DNA of 64,000 nucleotides. Origin: Climacium dendroides. Its lineage: Eukaryota; Streptophyta; Bryopsida; Hypnales; Climaciaceae. Within the stretch, counting starts at the first letter, position 1; each line of letters begins with the position of its first letter. Position numbers and translations under genes: made by a program. The stretch lies in NCBI GenBank assembly GCA_950106755.1, contig OX467083.1:47196555-47260554 (forward strand). The letters are read 5' to 3'. The notes beneath the pieces are model-generated. The model worked only from the letters and a program-made list of their open reading frames with translations. It was not told where the DNA came from and did not search any database. Of the stretch, positions 11,760-23,337 are shown piece after piece.

Positions 11760-14110
11760 GAGGTGTTAGCAAGAAGTCTGGGCATGCAAATATACTTGGA
11801 CAGAAGGCGAGTTCAATTTGAATGGTGACGTCATCAGGGTTGTTTGCCGCAGTTGCATTGAGATTACTGGGCAACGAAAAGTGATGGTACCGAAGGTGGA
11901 CAATTTAGAGAAATATGAAGGTAAGTGACCACACCTCAAGAAAAGTGACTACTTTGTGAAGCAGGATTGCAAGCATCTCCAAATGACAAAATTGTGGGCA
12001 GGACGGAAGTACACCACGGTTGTTGATCAACTACTCGGGGGTCTAGAAGGCAAGTTCAAATGGAAAGGGGTCCAATTCTCTACCCTTCTCCATGTTTTGA
12101 TTCATGGTTGTTCCATGTGTGACTACGAATGCCAACAACAATTGTTTAAGCAACTCAAGGTAAGAAATCTTCCACGGAAGCATTGGTCGGAATCCACGGG
12201 ATGGGAAATGAGTGAGTACATGCAAGACTATGTTCTTGCAACCCTCAAAGGTATTGTATAGTCTACCACTATTCTTTCAATTTCTGCTGATGAGATCATA
12301 GTTGTAGACAACACCTCTTGGGTAGATGTCCATGTCTATGCAATGCAATCATGGAAAAGGGTGCCGCACTTGCTTCACCTTTCCTGCGTATCTGAGAGTG
12401 GAATCGTCGATCACTTGACGAAGGTCATTATGCATTCTCTAATGGTTGAGGGAGGCTTAACATGTGAGGAAATAGCTCACAAATTGATGTATTTTAAGGC
12501 AAATGGGATCAGCATTTTCCAGAGATTGATATATTCATTACATGGGGAGGACACTATCCACGTTTTAGCAACCCATGTGCGGCGGAAAAAGTAATACATG
12601 TAATACATCTTAAAATTTATTTATTTAAAAAAAAATTATGGATAGATTTTACTACTTTAAAATTTTATATTTTGAATTATTGGTATTTTTTATGCTAATA
12701 GTAATTAGTTATAAATTTTTTAAGAAAAAAGATACACCATAAAGCTGAAAATAACTTTCACACTTCTATATTATATAAGAAAAAAAATTTGAAAAATGAA
12801 AAAGAAATTCTATAGAATAGCTTTCTATTGAAAGTTTATTTTGGTTGAATATTGATGCAATAGTCATCTTCATATGATCTCTATAAATAATTTAGTTGAA
12901 GAACATGCCATTTTAGTTCATTTTTCAACCTTTTCTAGACAATATATCTTATGTTATTTGGAATTGAAATTTTTGTCAATAGAAACCTTTAATCATTGTT
13001 AAACAAAGATCAAAATTTTAGGATGAAATTATAGTTTATTCAAAAGTAAATAGGGGGTCAAAAAATCACTCCTCTACACGTGGGTACCTCAAATGTAGTG
13101 AGAGTGTCCTCCCCGTGATTCATTAGTGATTTTATGCAAGTTGTGAAGCTCTGCCAAGATGAACTAGCACGCATGTTTGTGAATGCTACTTTAGCATTCA
13201 ACAAGGTTGACTTTTCCTTCTACAACGATCTAGTCTCCCTTACGAGTAAGACCTACCTTTGCAGTGGCAGCAGCTCTCAAGGGAGACTAGCATTTGTCAC
13301 TTGTTTTTCAACTTTGAACAAACACATGTATTTGTAAGGTGCCATGATAAGTAGACTGGCGCGCATGTGTTTGTGATATAAGAGGAGTATAATGGTATAT
13401 AAAACAATGTGGAACGACAATTCTCAAGTAAGTCTCGTAGTTCTCTAATTTTTTTTTCAATTTTTTTCACCTTCAATGAATAATGTTGTGATTGTTTTAC
13501 TAATAGTTGTAGTGGGGCTTATAGAGGTAGCTCAATGCTTGAGCAATGAGCTTGACCGTCGCTTCTTACAGCAGAAGTTCTTGGACACATTCGGCATTGT
13601 GTATCCGCAATATTGGTTGCAGGATGGTGTTGATGCTAGTTTCAGCCAACACCTGGACATGTGATTATTAAGGCATTTTACACCACACCAAGGACATTGA
13701 ACCAATACATTGTTCTTGAGATGCTATTGGCGGCTAATTTGGACAATCAACAGGGCCATTTTAAGTTGACGATGAAGGCCAACGCGGAGGCTGAGTGTAG
13801 CCCACCCTCTGATGTAAATCCAATCATATAGCTATGGCACAAACTCTCCCAATCTTGCCACTTGAATAAGCTTATTTCTAAATATTTTTAGCTAGCTGAG
13901 ATAGCTTGTTGTTTGGTTCTCGGTTCTATAGAGGACAAAAGATGTTTCTCGAATCTTAAGTTCCTAAAATCTTGTTAGCAAAATAGGTTAGGAAAGCATC
14001 TCTCCCTTGTTGTGCGCATGTTTGGCCAACAATACTTTTCATTGGAGGATTGTCCTTACAAGGATGCCATGCAATCTTAAAAAAGTGCTGTAAAGTTTGG
14101 CCAACAAGGA
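11760..14110 (+). pseudogene. Decayed hAT transposase (DUF4371/ZNF862-like group)
   Basis: Fragments of one transposase appear in order. About 11790-11920: a C-x2-C region followed by V-P-K-V-D-N-L-E-K. Then 11940-12260, containing K-x-L-W-A-G-R-K. About 12280-12595: S-A-D-E-I then V-D-N-T-S-W and A-N-G-I-S-I-F-Q, matching the catalytic-domain neighbourhood of this group. 13510-13660: E-L-D-R-R-F then V-Y-P-Q-Y-W-L-Q. 13905-14090: a dimerisation-like stretch G-S-I-E-D-K-R-C-F-S-N-L then R-M-F-G-Q-Q-Y-F-S-L-E-D, with stop codons inside. Frame changes and stops are frequent, so it cannot be functional. The part at about 12600-13130 is very AT-rich without matching coding sequence and may be an insertion or eroded region. 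Family assignment rests on remembered motif order. Confidence 0.6.
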
Positions 14111-16386
14111 GATTCCTAATTTAGGAGCAATATCCTCACAATCAACATAGAAATTTTTTAGTTTTTATGAGGTTAGGCATGCCTTGCAATTCAAGGTTTC
14201 CTTAATTGAAGACTTGATTGATTGCGGTCCAACATGCTTCCGTGACTTTATAAGTGGAGGAGGCATGACATTAGCAGCCAGAGTGGAGGTGTGACATTGG
14301 CGGACAAAGTGGAGGTGTGACAATGTTGCAACTACAAATTTGAGTTGATCTTCCTATAGCACACATTTGTTTGTTTATTTTTTCTAACCCTCTAATGTGT
14401 GTCTTGTTTGTTTTGTGCTGTGTAGAACACTAGTATTGCAATGGAGCAGTTTAGAAGGGTTCAAATCCCTTGCTAGTGATAGAAATTTGTATGTAGCTTG
14501 CACAATAGTGACAAAATTTGTATGTGACTTGGACAATTTTTTGGCAATAAAATCTGAAATTGTGAACATTTGCTTGGTCTTGTGAACAAATCACCATTGC
14601 ATCATATACTTCTTTTCCCACTTAGCAATTTGGTTCATATGAAATCATACAAAGTAGCTTTAAGTTTACACTTAATTTTTCCCTATGTCGCCAACTATAC
14701 TCTACCACCAAAAAAATTTATATTCAAAATTCCACCTTTTCAAACTCATTTTCACTCTCTGTTCCCACCAATTTTTCTCCCAATCGTGGAAATAGGTACT
14801 TGCTAGGGTGTGGATATAGCCTACTAGCGAAATATATAAAATACATTCTAAGAATACTACTCATTAGTCTCCACGCCCTTCACTAATGCCATAGTAAAAG
14901 TTGACTAAGTTGGCATGAGTGAAATATTGTCAATAGATGTTAAGTACTCCCTTGAGCAATTCACACAAGGGACCACCACTATTGCGCATCCAGGTTATCT
15001 AGCTCCAACTACTCAAATCCAATAAGTTCGACCCTACAAAGTTCCAGCGTCTTCTTCTTGCCCTCACTTGTCTTTTTTGCTTGCTTTGTTGCAAGTCTTT
15101 TGCAATCCTAAGTTTTGCCCTTGCCTATGATTGATGAGAGATTTGAAGAGAGAATGTGGTGACAACTCAAATGGAAGAATGTAGTAAGAGTGAGCCTGAC
15201 ATAATTGTGGATGGAGGCACTTGAGTGTTTCCAGATGTAAGTTGCTATGATTTGCAAAGTGAATTCATCTTTATTATTGGCAAAAGAAAAGAAAGCATAT
15301 TGTAGCCTTCTTCCTGCACTTCCTAGCTCACACTTCATCTCAATGAGAAGAAATTTAAAATAGCATGAACTACACAATGCCTTCAATCCTTGCAAGAGGT
15401 GTTTAGAAAATGATGAAACATAACCAAACAATGCTCTAAATGGAAACATGCTCAATCAAAAACTTGGTAGTTAGTTGCGGTTGCCATCCCAAGTAGAAGT
15501 TGGAAAAGCAACAAACGTGCCATTCAAGCCTGTGATCTGAATCAACCATCAAAAGCCAGCAATGATCAGTTGTGTAAGAAACAATCATAGCCTCGAGGGC
15601 CAAGACGTGCAATATGTTACCCAGATGTGGTCATGTGGGGTTTGAAAATTTCCTCTTAAACAAGTTTTCACGAAGATGAAAGCTACGCGGACCCAACTCT
15701 ATTTCTAAATGGCTTCCATCTAACGATTGAATCTTGTGTAGTTTTATTGCTCTCTTCCGAAATGCCGCCTTGGGGCATTTCATAGTTGCAGCACAAGAAG
15801 TTGCTCAGCTTCTGCTGGGCTCTTTCAACCTACTCAGATTCAGGCCACGCCTCTGTTCCTCACCCTAAAGATTGAAGTAACTTGTTTATTAAGCAATCAG
15901 AAGATGTCCGTGAGAAATAGTTAATGCCAAATGACGAAGCAAAAAGGAAATCGTGAGTATTGTATTCACTATACCGGTCATACTGAAACCAACTCTACAG
16001 AAATAACCTGTCTGGAAATCTGAACTTATAAGGTGGATAGGAACAAAGTGAGATTTATAATAGGATGGTTTGACAAATATTGAGAAAATTTTGAAGAATG
16101 AAACTATCTAGTGTATGGTCGTACTTCTCTTGGAAACCTGGAGCATCTTCAAGTTCAATCAAGACCTCTTCTGTCGCTACCATGTAATTCACACACAACC
16201 CACACATCCAGAAGTTGCCCAAATAATCTACTACGTAACTGAAGCTCATTCGAGTCTCTCATCAATCTTAGGCAAGGGAAAAACTTAGGCTCGCAAGCGA
16301 GGAAGACAAGTGAGGGCATGAAGAAGACGTTTAAACTTCGTGAGGGTCGGGGAAGCTGGAGCCGGGCAGCCCAAATGCGCAACAAT
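14111..16386. other. Intergenic, no supported gene
   Basis: Only short frames without recognisable domains. A segment near 14430-14480 has a GGTTCAAATCCC box that could be a Pol III B box, but no convincing tRNA or SINE body was found around it. Confidence 0.4.
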
Positions 16387-16530
16387 CACTACAAGAGAAA
16401 CGTGTCCTAAATGACAGAAATCAGCCCCTCCTAAATGACAGAAATTTGACAAGTTTCTGTCAATTAGGAGGGGCTGATTTCTGTCATTTAGGACCAATTT
16501 CTGTCATTTCGGACATGTTTTCTTGTAGTG
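16387..16530. mobile_element. CACTA-type MITE with AAT duplication
   Basis: 144-bp element starting CACTACAAGAGAAACGTGTCC and ending in the near complement GGACATGTTTTCTTGTAGTG. The 3-bp flanks are AAT on both sides (16384-16386, 16531-16533). Internally, the phrase TCCTAAATGACAGAAAT recurs in both orientations, so most of it can fold back. A CACTACAAGA terminus with a 3-bp duplication is the plant CACTA signature. Confidence 0.8.
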
Positions 16531-16574
16531 AATGCTGGGCACTGGAAAAATTTAACATCCTAGCCAAATTTCTA

Positions 16575-16640
16575 GGGGACACCCTGGTTCAAATTTTGGG
16601 TGTCAAAAGGACACCCTTGTCCAATTTTTGGGTGTCCCTA
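16575..16640. repeat. GGACACCC/GGGTGTCC palindromic repeat, left set
   Basis: Alternating GGACACCC and GGGTGTC(C) words separated by short AT-rich spacers. The same arrangement, including GGGTGTCAAAAGGACACCC, recurs at 17774-17890. The two sets bracket the hAT transposase remnant and may be its subterminal repeats. Confidence 0.6.
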
Positions 16641-16776
16641 ACTTTCCATACATTTGTTTATTTTTTTTGCTTAGATAGAATATTCTCAATTTTGAAAAAT
16701 ATGTAATATCAATATAAAATTTTGGTTACAAATGAAAAGAGTCACTACATATCATAGCTTGCAAAACAAATCAAAC

Positions 16777-17574
16777 CTATAAGCGGCGACCTTTCATGGC
16801 ACACCATTTAATCCAAACTTGTTCAAAGTCAATAGCTTCTATGGGAATTTTTGCCATTGCAACTCTCATTTTTGCCTCCAAAGTCTCCAATACTAACCTA
16901 CAACGTAAAGTAGACTTAATATGATTTTGAGTCGAAAATCCTCTCTCACAAGAAGCTGTGCTAGTAGGAATTACAAGAACAGTTTGCTACAACTTTGTCA
17001 TGTGAGGATATCTTCCAACATAGTCTAAATTGGAAGAATAAACCATCCAAGCTTGGTGCATTTTCAAACCACCACATAAAATCTGAAGAGTATCCAAAAA
17101 ACCTCGAAGCTCAGATTTTAAACCACGTTCATCAAGAAAATTCCCTCCGTTGGTACAGAAGTGCCCAATAAAAATTTGAAGCCATAAAAAAACATTTCGG
17201 TGAAGAAGTGCCAAGTCTGCTGAAAAAGAAATGGGGCTAAATAGCTTAGCTGCATTGAAGACCTTCAAATCTGGAAATCGTTGTTGCAATGAGTCTATCA
17301 CTTTGAGCACATAAGCCTATGCAATCACCTTACACCCTTGTAAGGTGCCATCACCACCAAATTCAACTGCATGAGGCAATGGTGTATAATGCAATATATG
17401 TGAATGCACAACTTCTGTGGAGTCTTGGAAATAAATCTGACCACTTCTAGAAATGTCCAAAAAATGTGCCACAAATTTTGTATCTATACCAAATTCCTCA
17501 TCTTCATCCACCAAAAATTTTCTTGACAAAGACCGTGTTGTAAGCTCACATACACATTGGTGGCCAGCTGCCAA
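16777..17574 (-). pseudogene. C-terminal remnant of a hAT transposase
   Basis: One frame on the minus strand is open from 17574 to a TAG at 16779-16777, apart from two in-frame stops (near 17314 and 16989). The last 70 residues carry I-P-T-S-T-A-S-C-E-R-G-F-S, the hAT dimerisation-domain signature including the conserved Glu, followed by N-H-I-K-S-T-L-R-C-R-L. The upstream part has H-x4-H-Q-A-W-like and L-Q-x2-F-P motifs typical of the region before it. The N-terminal two thirds of a transposase are missing. GGACACCC repeat sets flank it on both sides. Confidence 0.65.
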
Positions 17575-17773
17575 CTACGGGCTACGGACTGCCAACGCCC
17601 AGCAGTTCCAACCCCCGGCCCGCCCTAGCCAGCGCCCAGTGGCCAGCAGGTGCCGGATGGGCAACATCACAGCGGGGTGCTTGCCAGCCTATGGCCATTC
17701 TTAGTTGGTGAAGTGATTTGTCTGGTTAATTCCGTTAACGAACCAGGCCTGCCTAGTTCACTATTGTGGGGTC

Positions 17774-17890
17774 GGGGGACACCCTAATAAATTTTTGGGT
17801 GTCAAAAGGACACCCTTGTGAAATTTTCGGGTGTCCTCGGGGACACCCTGTTTGAGATTTGGGTGTCTAGGGACACCTTCGGAGGCAAAA
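17774..17890. repeat. GGACACCC/GGGTGTCC palindromic repeat, right set
   Basis: Three GGACACCC words alternate with GGGTGTC words over about 115 bp. The block parallels 16575-16640 in the same orientation and on the opposite side of the transposase remnant. Confidence 0.6.
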
Positions 17891-18276
17891 TACACCTCCA
17901 CGGGGTCAATTTTATACCCTAGTGCTGGGTCCCCGCATGAGGGGTACTTAACGTCTCGCAATATTGTCCGCTGCAAAGGTCCCCGGTCAAATGTACAAGT
18001 GACGGGAAGAACGGCACAACTACGACGTGCTGTTGGTGCGGAGTCAATGGGTGCGGAGTCAATTTTTTGCCTGCACAGGCACCGCAAGCCTAGAGAGGCG
18101 TTGCTGAGGCCTGGTATTAGACTGGTGGCGATGCTTTAACGGTGGTCATGCTCTAGCTTACCAACGATCCCAATTGCAGCTTGCTCTCTGATCTTTCAAA
18201 CGCAGAACTTGATTCACTGTTGCAGATCACATCACCATGGCCTAAGTCCGATTCCAAATTAGCAGACCTTGCAACC
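17891..18276 (+). promoter_or_regulatory. GC-richer upstream region of the wax-synthase-like gene
   Basis: Base composition shifts from AT-rich to mixed or GC-rich before the ATG at 18277. The frame is open from 18181 without an ATG. No TATA box is obvious, so this is only the presumed promoter and 5' leader. Confidence 0.3.
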
Positions 18277-19506
18277 ATGGCGTTGTTCGGGTTCGAGGTT
18301 CACACATGGAAGGAAGGCTTGCTGCTTAGCCATGTCGTCGCAGGTCTTGCAGCTGCGTACTGCTACTATCTCGTCACGAAGCTCTCACTCGGACTCTCCC
18401 GCTTCATCTCGTGCATTCCCGTTTTCGCCCTCTACGCGTGTCTCCCGTTCACCTTCAATCGATCGACGCACCTCTTGGGCGTGGCCTCTCTGTATTGCAT
18501 CCTCACCTGGATCGCCTCCTTCAAGCTCCTGCTCCTGTGCTGGGGCCATGGGCCCGGGAGTGAGTCCTCGTCCTTCCCTCGGTTCGCCATCGTCATGATC
18601 TACCCCACTCACGTGAAGAGGACGGGGAAGGTCGTGAAACGTGTGGAGTACGCCCCCTTCTCCTCATGGTGGGAACACGTTTCGAAGTCGGAGGTTTGGT
18701 ATGTGCTTGTGTTTCGCTCTCTGGTGAAGCTCGTGGTATTGGCATTGCTCTTGCACTTACTCTCCTTTCGAAACGCGCTTCCCGGGATGATTCTGCATCT
18801 TCTCCTCTCGCTTCAGATTTACCTCTTGGGAACGATTGTGCTGGAGCTTCTGGCCGCGGTGGCGAATGCCCTGTTCGGGGTCACGTTGGAGCCCCATTTT
18901 GATAACCCGTTCGCTGCCGATTCGCTCCAGGTATTTTGGGGCCGTCGGTGGAATCTGCTTATAAGTAATTGCCTTCGGGAGACGGTGTACCATCCGGTTC
19001 TCTCTCTCCTGGGAAGCTCACCCCAGGAAATTAGGGTTTCGGAAAATGTAGGGTTAGCGCAACGATCGAGACGCGCGTCGTCTTCGGAATCAGTATCTGT
19101 CGACCAAGAGAAGGACAAACGACTCAAGAGACGCGTCTCTCCGGAAGCAGAATTCGTGGAGAAACAGAAGGGCGGCCGACGTCGCTTTGATTTGCCGAAA
19201 TTGGTGGCGATGCTGTCTACGTTTCTGGTGTCTGGCCTGTGCCACGAGATGTTGGTGTACTACGCGACCTTGGAGGTGACGGGGCAGATGATGAGTTTCT
19301 TCCTAGTGCAAGGCGTGGCTGTGGCTGCCGAAGGGGCATGGAAGCGTTCCTACCCTGCCATGCGCCCGCCGAGAGTGGTGGCCACGCTGGGGACGCTGGG
19401 GTTTGTGTTTTTGAGTGCGCATTGGTGGTTCTGGCCACCGCTGGATGGCATTTCGGAGCAAGCGGACGAGGAGCTGCGGAGAATCTTGCATACCGGAGGG
19501 AACTGA
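18277..19506 (+). CDS. Wax-synthase-like MBOAT acyltransferase (long-chain-alcohol O-fatty-acyltransferase family)
   Basis: Intact single-exon frame of 409 residues. The ATG at 18277 sits in a strong plant context (GCAACCATGGCG); the frame is open further upstream but without an ATG. The protein is hydrophobic, with several membrane spans, as expected for an ER membrane enzyme. Residues 210-227 read N-P-F-A-A-D-S-L-Q-V-F-W-G-R-R-W-N-L, the conserved acyltransferase block of jojoba-type wax synthases. S-G-L-C-H-E (His at about 323), inside a hydrophobic segment, is the presumed MBOAT catalytic histidine. The reaction known for the family is transfer of fatty acyl from acyl-CoA to a long-chain alcohol, giving wax esters; other acyl acceptors are possible. 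An insert rich in Ser, Arg and Lys (about residues 255-305) separates the two blocks. GC content and codon use differ strongly from the surrounding transposon-rich DNA. No breaks were seen. Confidence 0.88.
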   Translation: MALFGFEVHTWKEGLLLSHVVAGLAAAYCYYLVTKLSLGLSRFISCIPVFALYACLPFTFNRSTHLLGVASLYCILTWIASFKLLLLCWGHGPGSESSSFPRFAIVMIYPTHVKRTGKVVKRVEYAPFSSWWEHVSKSEVWYVLVFRSLVKLVVLALLLHLLSFRNALPGMILHLLLSLQIYLLGTIVLELLAAVANALFGVTLEPHFDNPFAADSLQVFWGRRWNLLISNCLRETVYHPVLSLLGSSPQEIRVSENVGLAQRSRRASSSESVSVDQEKDKRLKRRVSPEAEFVEKQKGGRRRFDLPKLVAMLSTFLVSGLCHEMLVYYATLEVTGQMMSFFLVQGVAVAAEGAWKRSYPAMRPPRVVATLGTLGFVFLSAHWWFWPPLDGISEQADEELRRILHTGGN

Positions 19507-21059
19507 AATGCCTGCAATTGAAGGCTCCAGTAATCTAGCCTCGTAGAGCGATTTGCTCACACAGAGTTCACCCGGGCTCCATTGCTTTTTTGTGCGGGGA
19601 ATCATCACCTTGCAGTACTGTACTGTACTAAGGTGGTTTAGGGTTTAGGGTATTGTACAAACATATTCATACTCCTCTCCAGGATTTTTTTTTTTCAATT
19701 ATTTTGGGCAATACTTAAAGTGATCTTTACTAGAGTGATGGAGTTGTTTACATCTATATAAATGGATGAAACATGTAAAATGTGAATGAAATCTAAATTA
19801 TTCATCCAATAGAATGTAGATTCATCAAAAAAGAGCAATATTGTATATAGAATATGTAGCATTTGTAGAATATAATTTCATTCCCTTAAAATGGAAAAAC
19901 CTATGTGAATACTCTTTTGAATGTATAGTGATAAACCATATACAAACTTATGAGAAATCCATGTGAATAATTATCATACAAGTGTCATGCCTTCATTGGA
20001 GGGAAATCATTCATATCATATACGTCCTAGTACACCCTAGTACTTATAGACCAAACTATCATTAGAACTTTCACCAAAATTACTTTTTTGGTAAGTTCAT
20101 GTCAAAAACATCCATGCCAATTCTTCAAGTTTAATTCAAGTACATGCCAGTTCTTTGAGTTAAATTCCAACTGTTCACTTGAGTCTTGGTAGATTCAAAT
20201 TTAAGTATTTCATGAGGATGGTCTATGACATGTGAATTGAACAAATTTTGTTTAAAAAAATACTCACAGATATGTTGATATGTTACAAAAAACACTAGAA
20301 GTGATTCAATGATCATAACTAGACTAGAAAGTTGTTCATAATGTCTGCCACAATATTTTGATCTAATATGAAGATTAAATCCTTACATAAAAAAGAGAGC
20401 ATAGTAAGTATTCTTCTTTTGATGTAAGTTGTGTATCTTCATCATGAACTAAAGGATAAACTACCTTAAGTATTGTAACCCAAATAATACTTTATAGCTT
20501 CTAATAAGCTCACCATGTTCAAATGTCACTTGAATCTCAATTCATTAACACTACACATGCTATACATCCATAGTGTTAGTTTCCCATACGTCATTTGGTG
20601 ATATGGAGTAGAACTTCCATTGATGTTCAAGTATCCAGTAGAGGCACTACTTCCCATTGGTGCTAACCGCCCTTTAATGTCACCTCAACTCCATCCTAGG
20701 CACATGAGTATTTGCAACTTACATTTTGTAACTAATCGGGACTCATACCTTAGGATACATTGAAAATGTCCTAGCAAGGAGTGGGACTCTATCCAACTGG
20801 TGCTACAAGACACCTATGCTAGTGTCCCATAGAGCCTTAGATCTGGTGGTGAAGTTATATCATCCACTTTGAATCATTGGAACTCATCAAAACTTTAAGA
20901 GGGAATGAAGAGAAAGACCAAACTTCCTATAGTACTTTCTATGGCATTTGGCAGACCCCCCATTTTAAGTCAAAGGAAGTCCCCAAACATACTTTGGTTG
21001 TGGAAGACCACCTAATTCCAACCAAAATCATGATGTTACGCCACCATTTGGACTCTTGA
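19507..21059. other. Intergenic downstream of the wax-synthase-like gene
   Basis: Presumed 3' UTR at first, with a two-copy TTTAGGG-like motif near 19636-19650, too short to be an interstitial telomere. AT-rich after that, with no gene recognised. Confidence 0.4.
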
Positions 21060-21640
21060 ACTTCCAAAAGGTGTAACTTTGCAGTCACAAGCTTCAAATC
21101 CTATACGTGAGATCATTTTAAATATCTACACGACAAGTAGATGCCGATGGACTATTCACTCGTCTCATTTGAACAAATTCTTACAAAGTTACGGCCTTTC
21201 AAAGATTTGAATTCATTGAAAAAGGTGTAACATCTTCACCATAGCCCTTCTCTTGGCCATAACTTTTGACTCATAACTTAGAATCTTGTAATGCTTGTCA
21301 TTCTAAATTCTTTGTATTCCTAGTTTTCTAATGATATACTACATGCCATATTTCCATAAAGGATTCATTGGGAACCTCTTACTCCTAGTTCTTAAGTATC
21401 CCAACATCATTGTGACACTGCCAATTTTGAACGGCCATAATTTTTAGCTCACAAGTCCAAATCACGCATTCTTTAGACAATTGAATGCATATTCTCAATT
21501 TCTTTTCAAGAATGTATAATATACCATCATATCTTTCAAATCTAGGACGCTATTATGCCCCATTTATTCGGAAGACACCCATTTCTTCCTTCTTAAGTTT
21601 TTGCAAGGCTTGGGAAGTCATCTCCAAGGTCCCTCTTGCT
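21060..21640. repeat. Degenerate repeats built on an ATAACTTTTGACTCA-like phrase
   Basis: Phrases such as GGCCATAACTTTTGACTCA, GGCCATAATTTTTAGCTCA and GGTGTAACTTTGCAGTCA recur at irregular spacing of roughly 100-180 bp, usually followed by CACAAG or CATAAC and a C-AAATC run. Similar phrases occur at 55840-56600. They probably belong to the non-coding part of a retroelement. Confidence 0.35.
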
Positions 21641-21796
21641 CACTAAGACACTTGAGGCACCCCAAGGAGATAGGGATGTGACACTTAGTTTGAAATTTTG
21701 TATAATATATTTTGGTTTCCAACATCATATATGTTTAATATAATAGATCTTTGGTTTCCAATAATAGAAGTATAGTGTTCTTTTATCATCTTCTAA

Positions 21797-21904
21797 CACT
21801 ACTAGAAAATTTAGTATTTCTGTTGTTTTGGTCATGTTGATCCGGTCAAAATCTGACAGAAATACTGACAGAAAACAACAGAAATACTAAATTTTCTAGT
21901 AGTG
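21797..21904. mobile_element. CACTA-type foldback MITE, copy 2
   Basis: 108-bp near-perfect palindrome beginning CACTACTAGAAAATTTAG. It is flanked on both sides by TAA (21794-21796, 21905-21907), a 3-bp target duplication. Shorter in the middle than copies 1 and 3. Confidence 0.85.
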
Positions 21905-22593
21905 TAACATCATACATGCTTGGTGTTGTTATCTATTTATACAAAAATACTAATAAAGAGATAAAGTGATTTATCTTTGAGTCGAAGATAAAATTCAGAC
22001 TGCAAAATGTCTCAATATAACAAATATGGCCTTATATCCTTGAAATGAAGTTAAAAACAAGTGTCATTCTAGAGTATATGAAGTATACAAATCTATTCAC
22101 ATTATTCTAATTCATTGTCGAAATACTCAAAAGCCATTCAAAAATATCGAAGCAAAGAACCACAATTCTTTCATAATTCTTCCTAATTTCATTTAGACAA
22201 CTTCATGGCCTAGTTTTTCTTATAAATCCTCAAATCAAAACATGGAAAACTTGTACAAGAAATTCAACTGCATTTGATAAACTCTTCATTTGACAATGCA
22301 TTGCAATTCATTTTCTCTGACATTCACCTATGAGGCACTAGCACGAAAAGTCCTATCCTAGAATCCTAGTTTTGAGCTCAACAATATTACATAAAAGCTA
22401 AAGAACCCCAACGGTTGTTAATATAAAAGACCTAAAGAATGTCTTGTACAACTCCAAAACTAGTGACTAGAATTTGAAGAGAGTTCCTAAAGTCAAGATA
22501 ATACTCATGATGCACATTTTACTTTGCACAACAAGTGAATTTCTCTTATAAATGTTTACCTTCTCATCCTTGTCTACTCCTCACACATGGATT

Positions 22594-22733
22594 CACTACT
22601 AGAAAATTTTGTTTTTCTGTTGTTTTGGTCGTGTTGATCCGGTCAAAATCTGACAGATCTCAACAAATTTCTGTCAGATTTTGACCGGATCAACACGACC
22701 AAAACAATAGAAAAACAAAATTTTCTAGTAGTG
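22594..22733. mobile_element. CACTA-type foldback MITE, copy 3
   Basis: 140-bp palindrome beginning CACTACTAGAAAATTTTG and ending in its complement. It is flanked on both sides by ATT (22591-22593, 22734-22736). The arms share the GTTTTGGTCGTGTTGATCC phrase with copies 1 and 2. Confidence 0.85.
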
Positions 22734-23337
22734 ATTTCTAAAGTTGGAATTAAATCCTACTCAAGTATTAAGCATTGGAATCCTAATCGTGCGGCAGAGA
22801 TCTACAATTTTCATTCTTATGAAAAATCAACAACATGGGGAGGTTTTTTTTTCTCTCGAATCCAATGATAGGTGTTGAGGGTTGACTAATTTTCATAAAA
22901 AAATCATAATTGATGACCTAGAGGGTGGTTTCCCTTTTTTGCTTTCATAATCAACAATAAAGGATTTTTCACATTACAAAGTTTCTTTGTCATGAATTGT
23001 CACTAGTAATTGTACGATTATCGTCAGGCATTATTTTCATGTTATATTCATTCATTTGAAAATATTATTACAACACGATATTGACATTCATGATAATGCA
23101 ATTTAGGCATCTAATTCATATATGAATTTTAAGTGTTGAAGTTGCACGATAGCTGTGCCTTACTAAATATGTATAACTTCAGTGGCATAGCGATGGGTGA
23201 CTAACTTTGTGCATTATTAGTGCTGATTCAAGACATATTAAGTTAATGCACTAATCACACAATATTATGTCCATGCATAGTTATTGCACTAACATTGCAT
23301 CTTTTTTTTTTATCTTTTACAATTTTTGTACTAAGTC

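Noticed and set aside
14430..14600. tRNA gene or SINE suggested by GGTTCAAATCCC
   Set aside because: No matching A box at the right distance and no cloverleaf could be formed by eye.
18666..19608. Several frames of 73-102 codons on both strands
   Set aside because: Shadows of the GC-rich wax-synthase-like gene.
19636..19650. Interstitial telomere repeat (TTTAGGG)
   Set aside because: Only two copies; the similar CCCTAGAA stretch at 47281-47320 is also degenerate. Chance in a plant genome.
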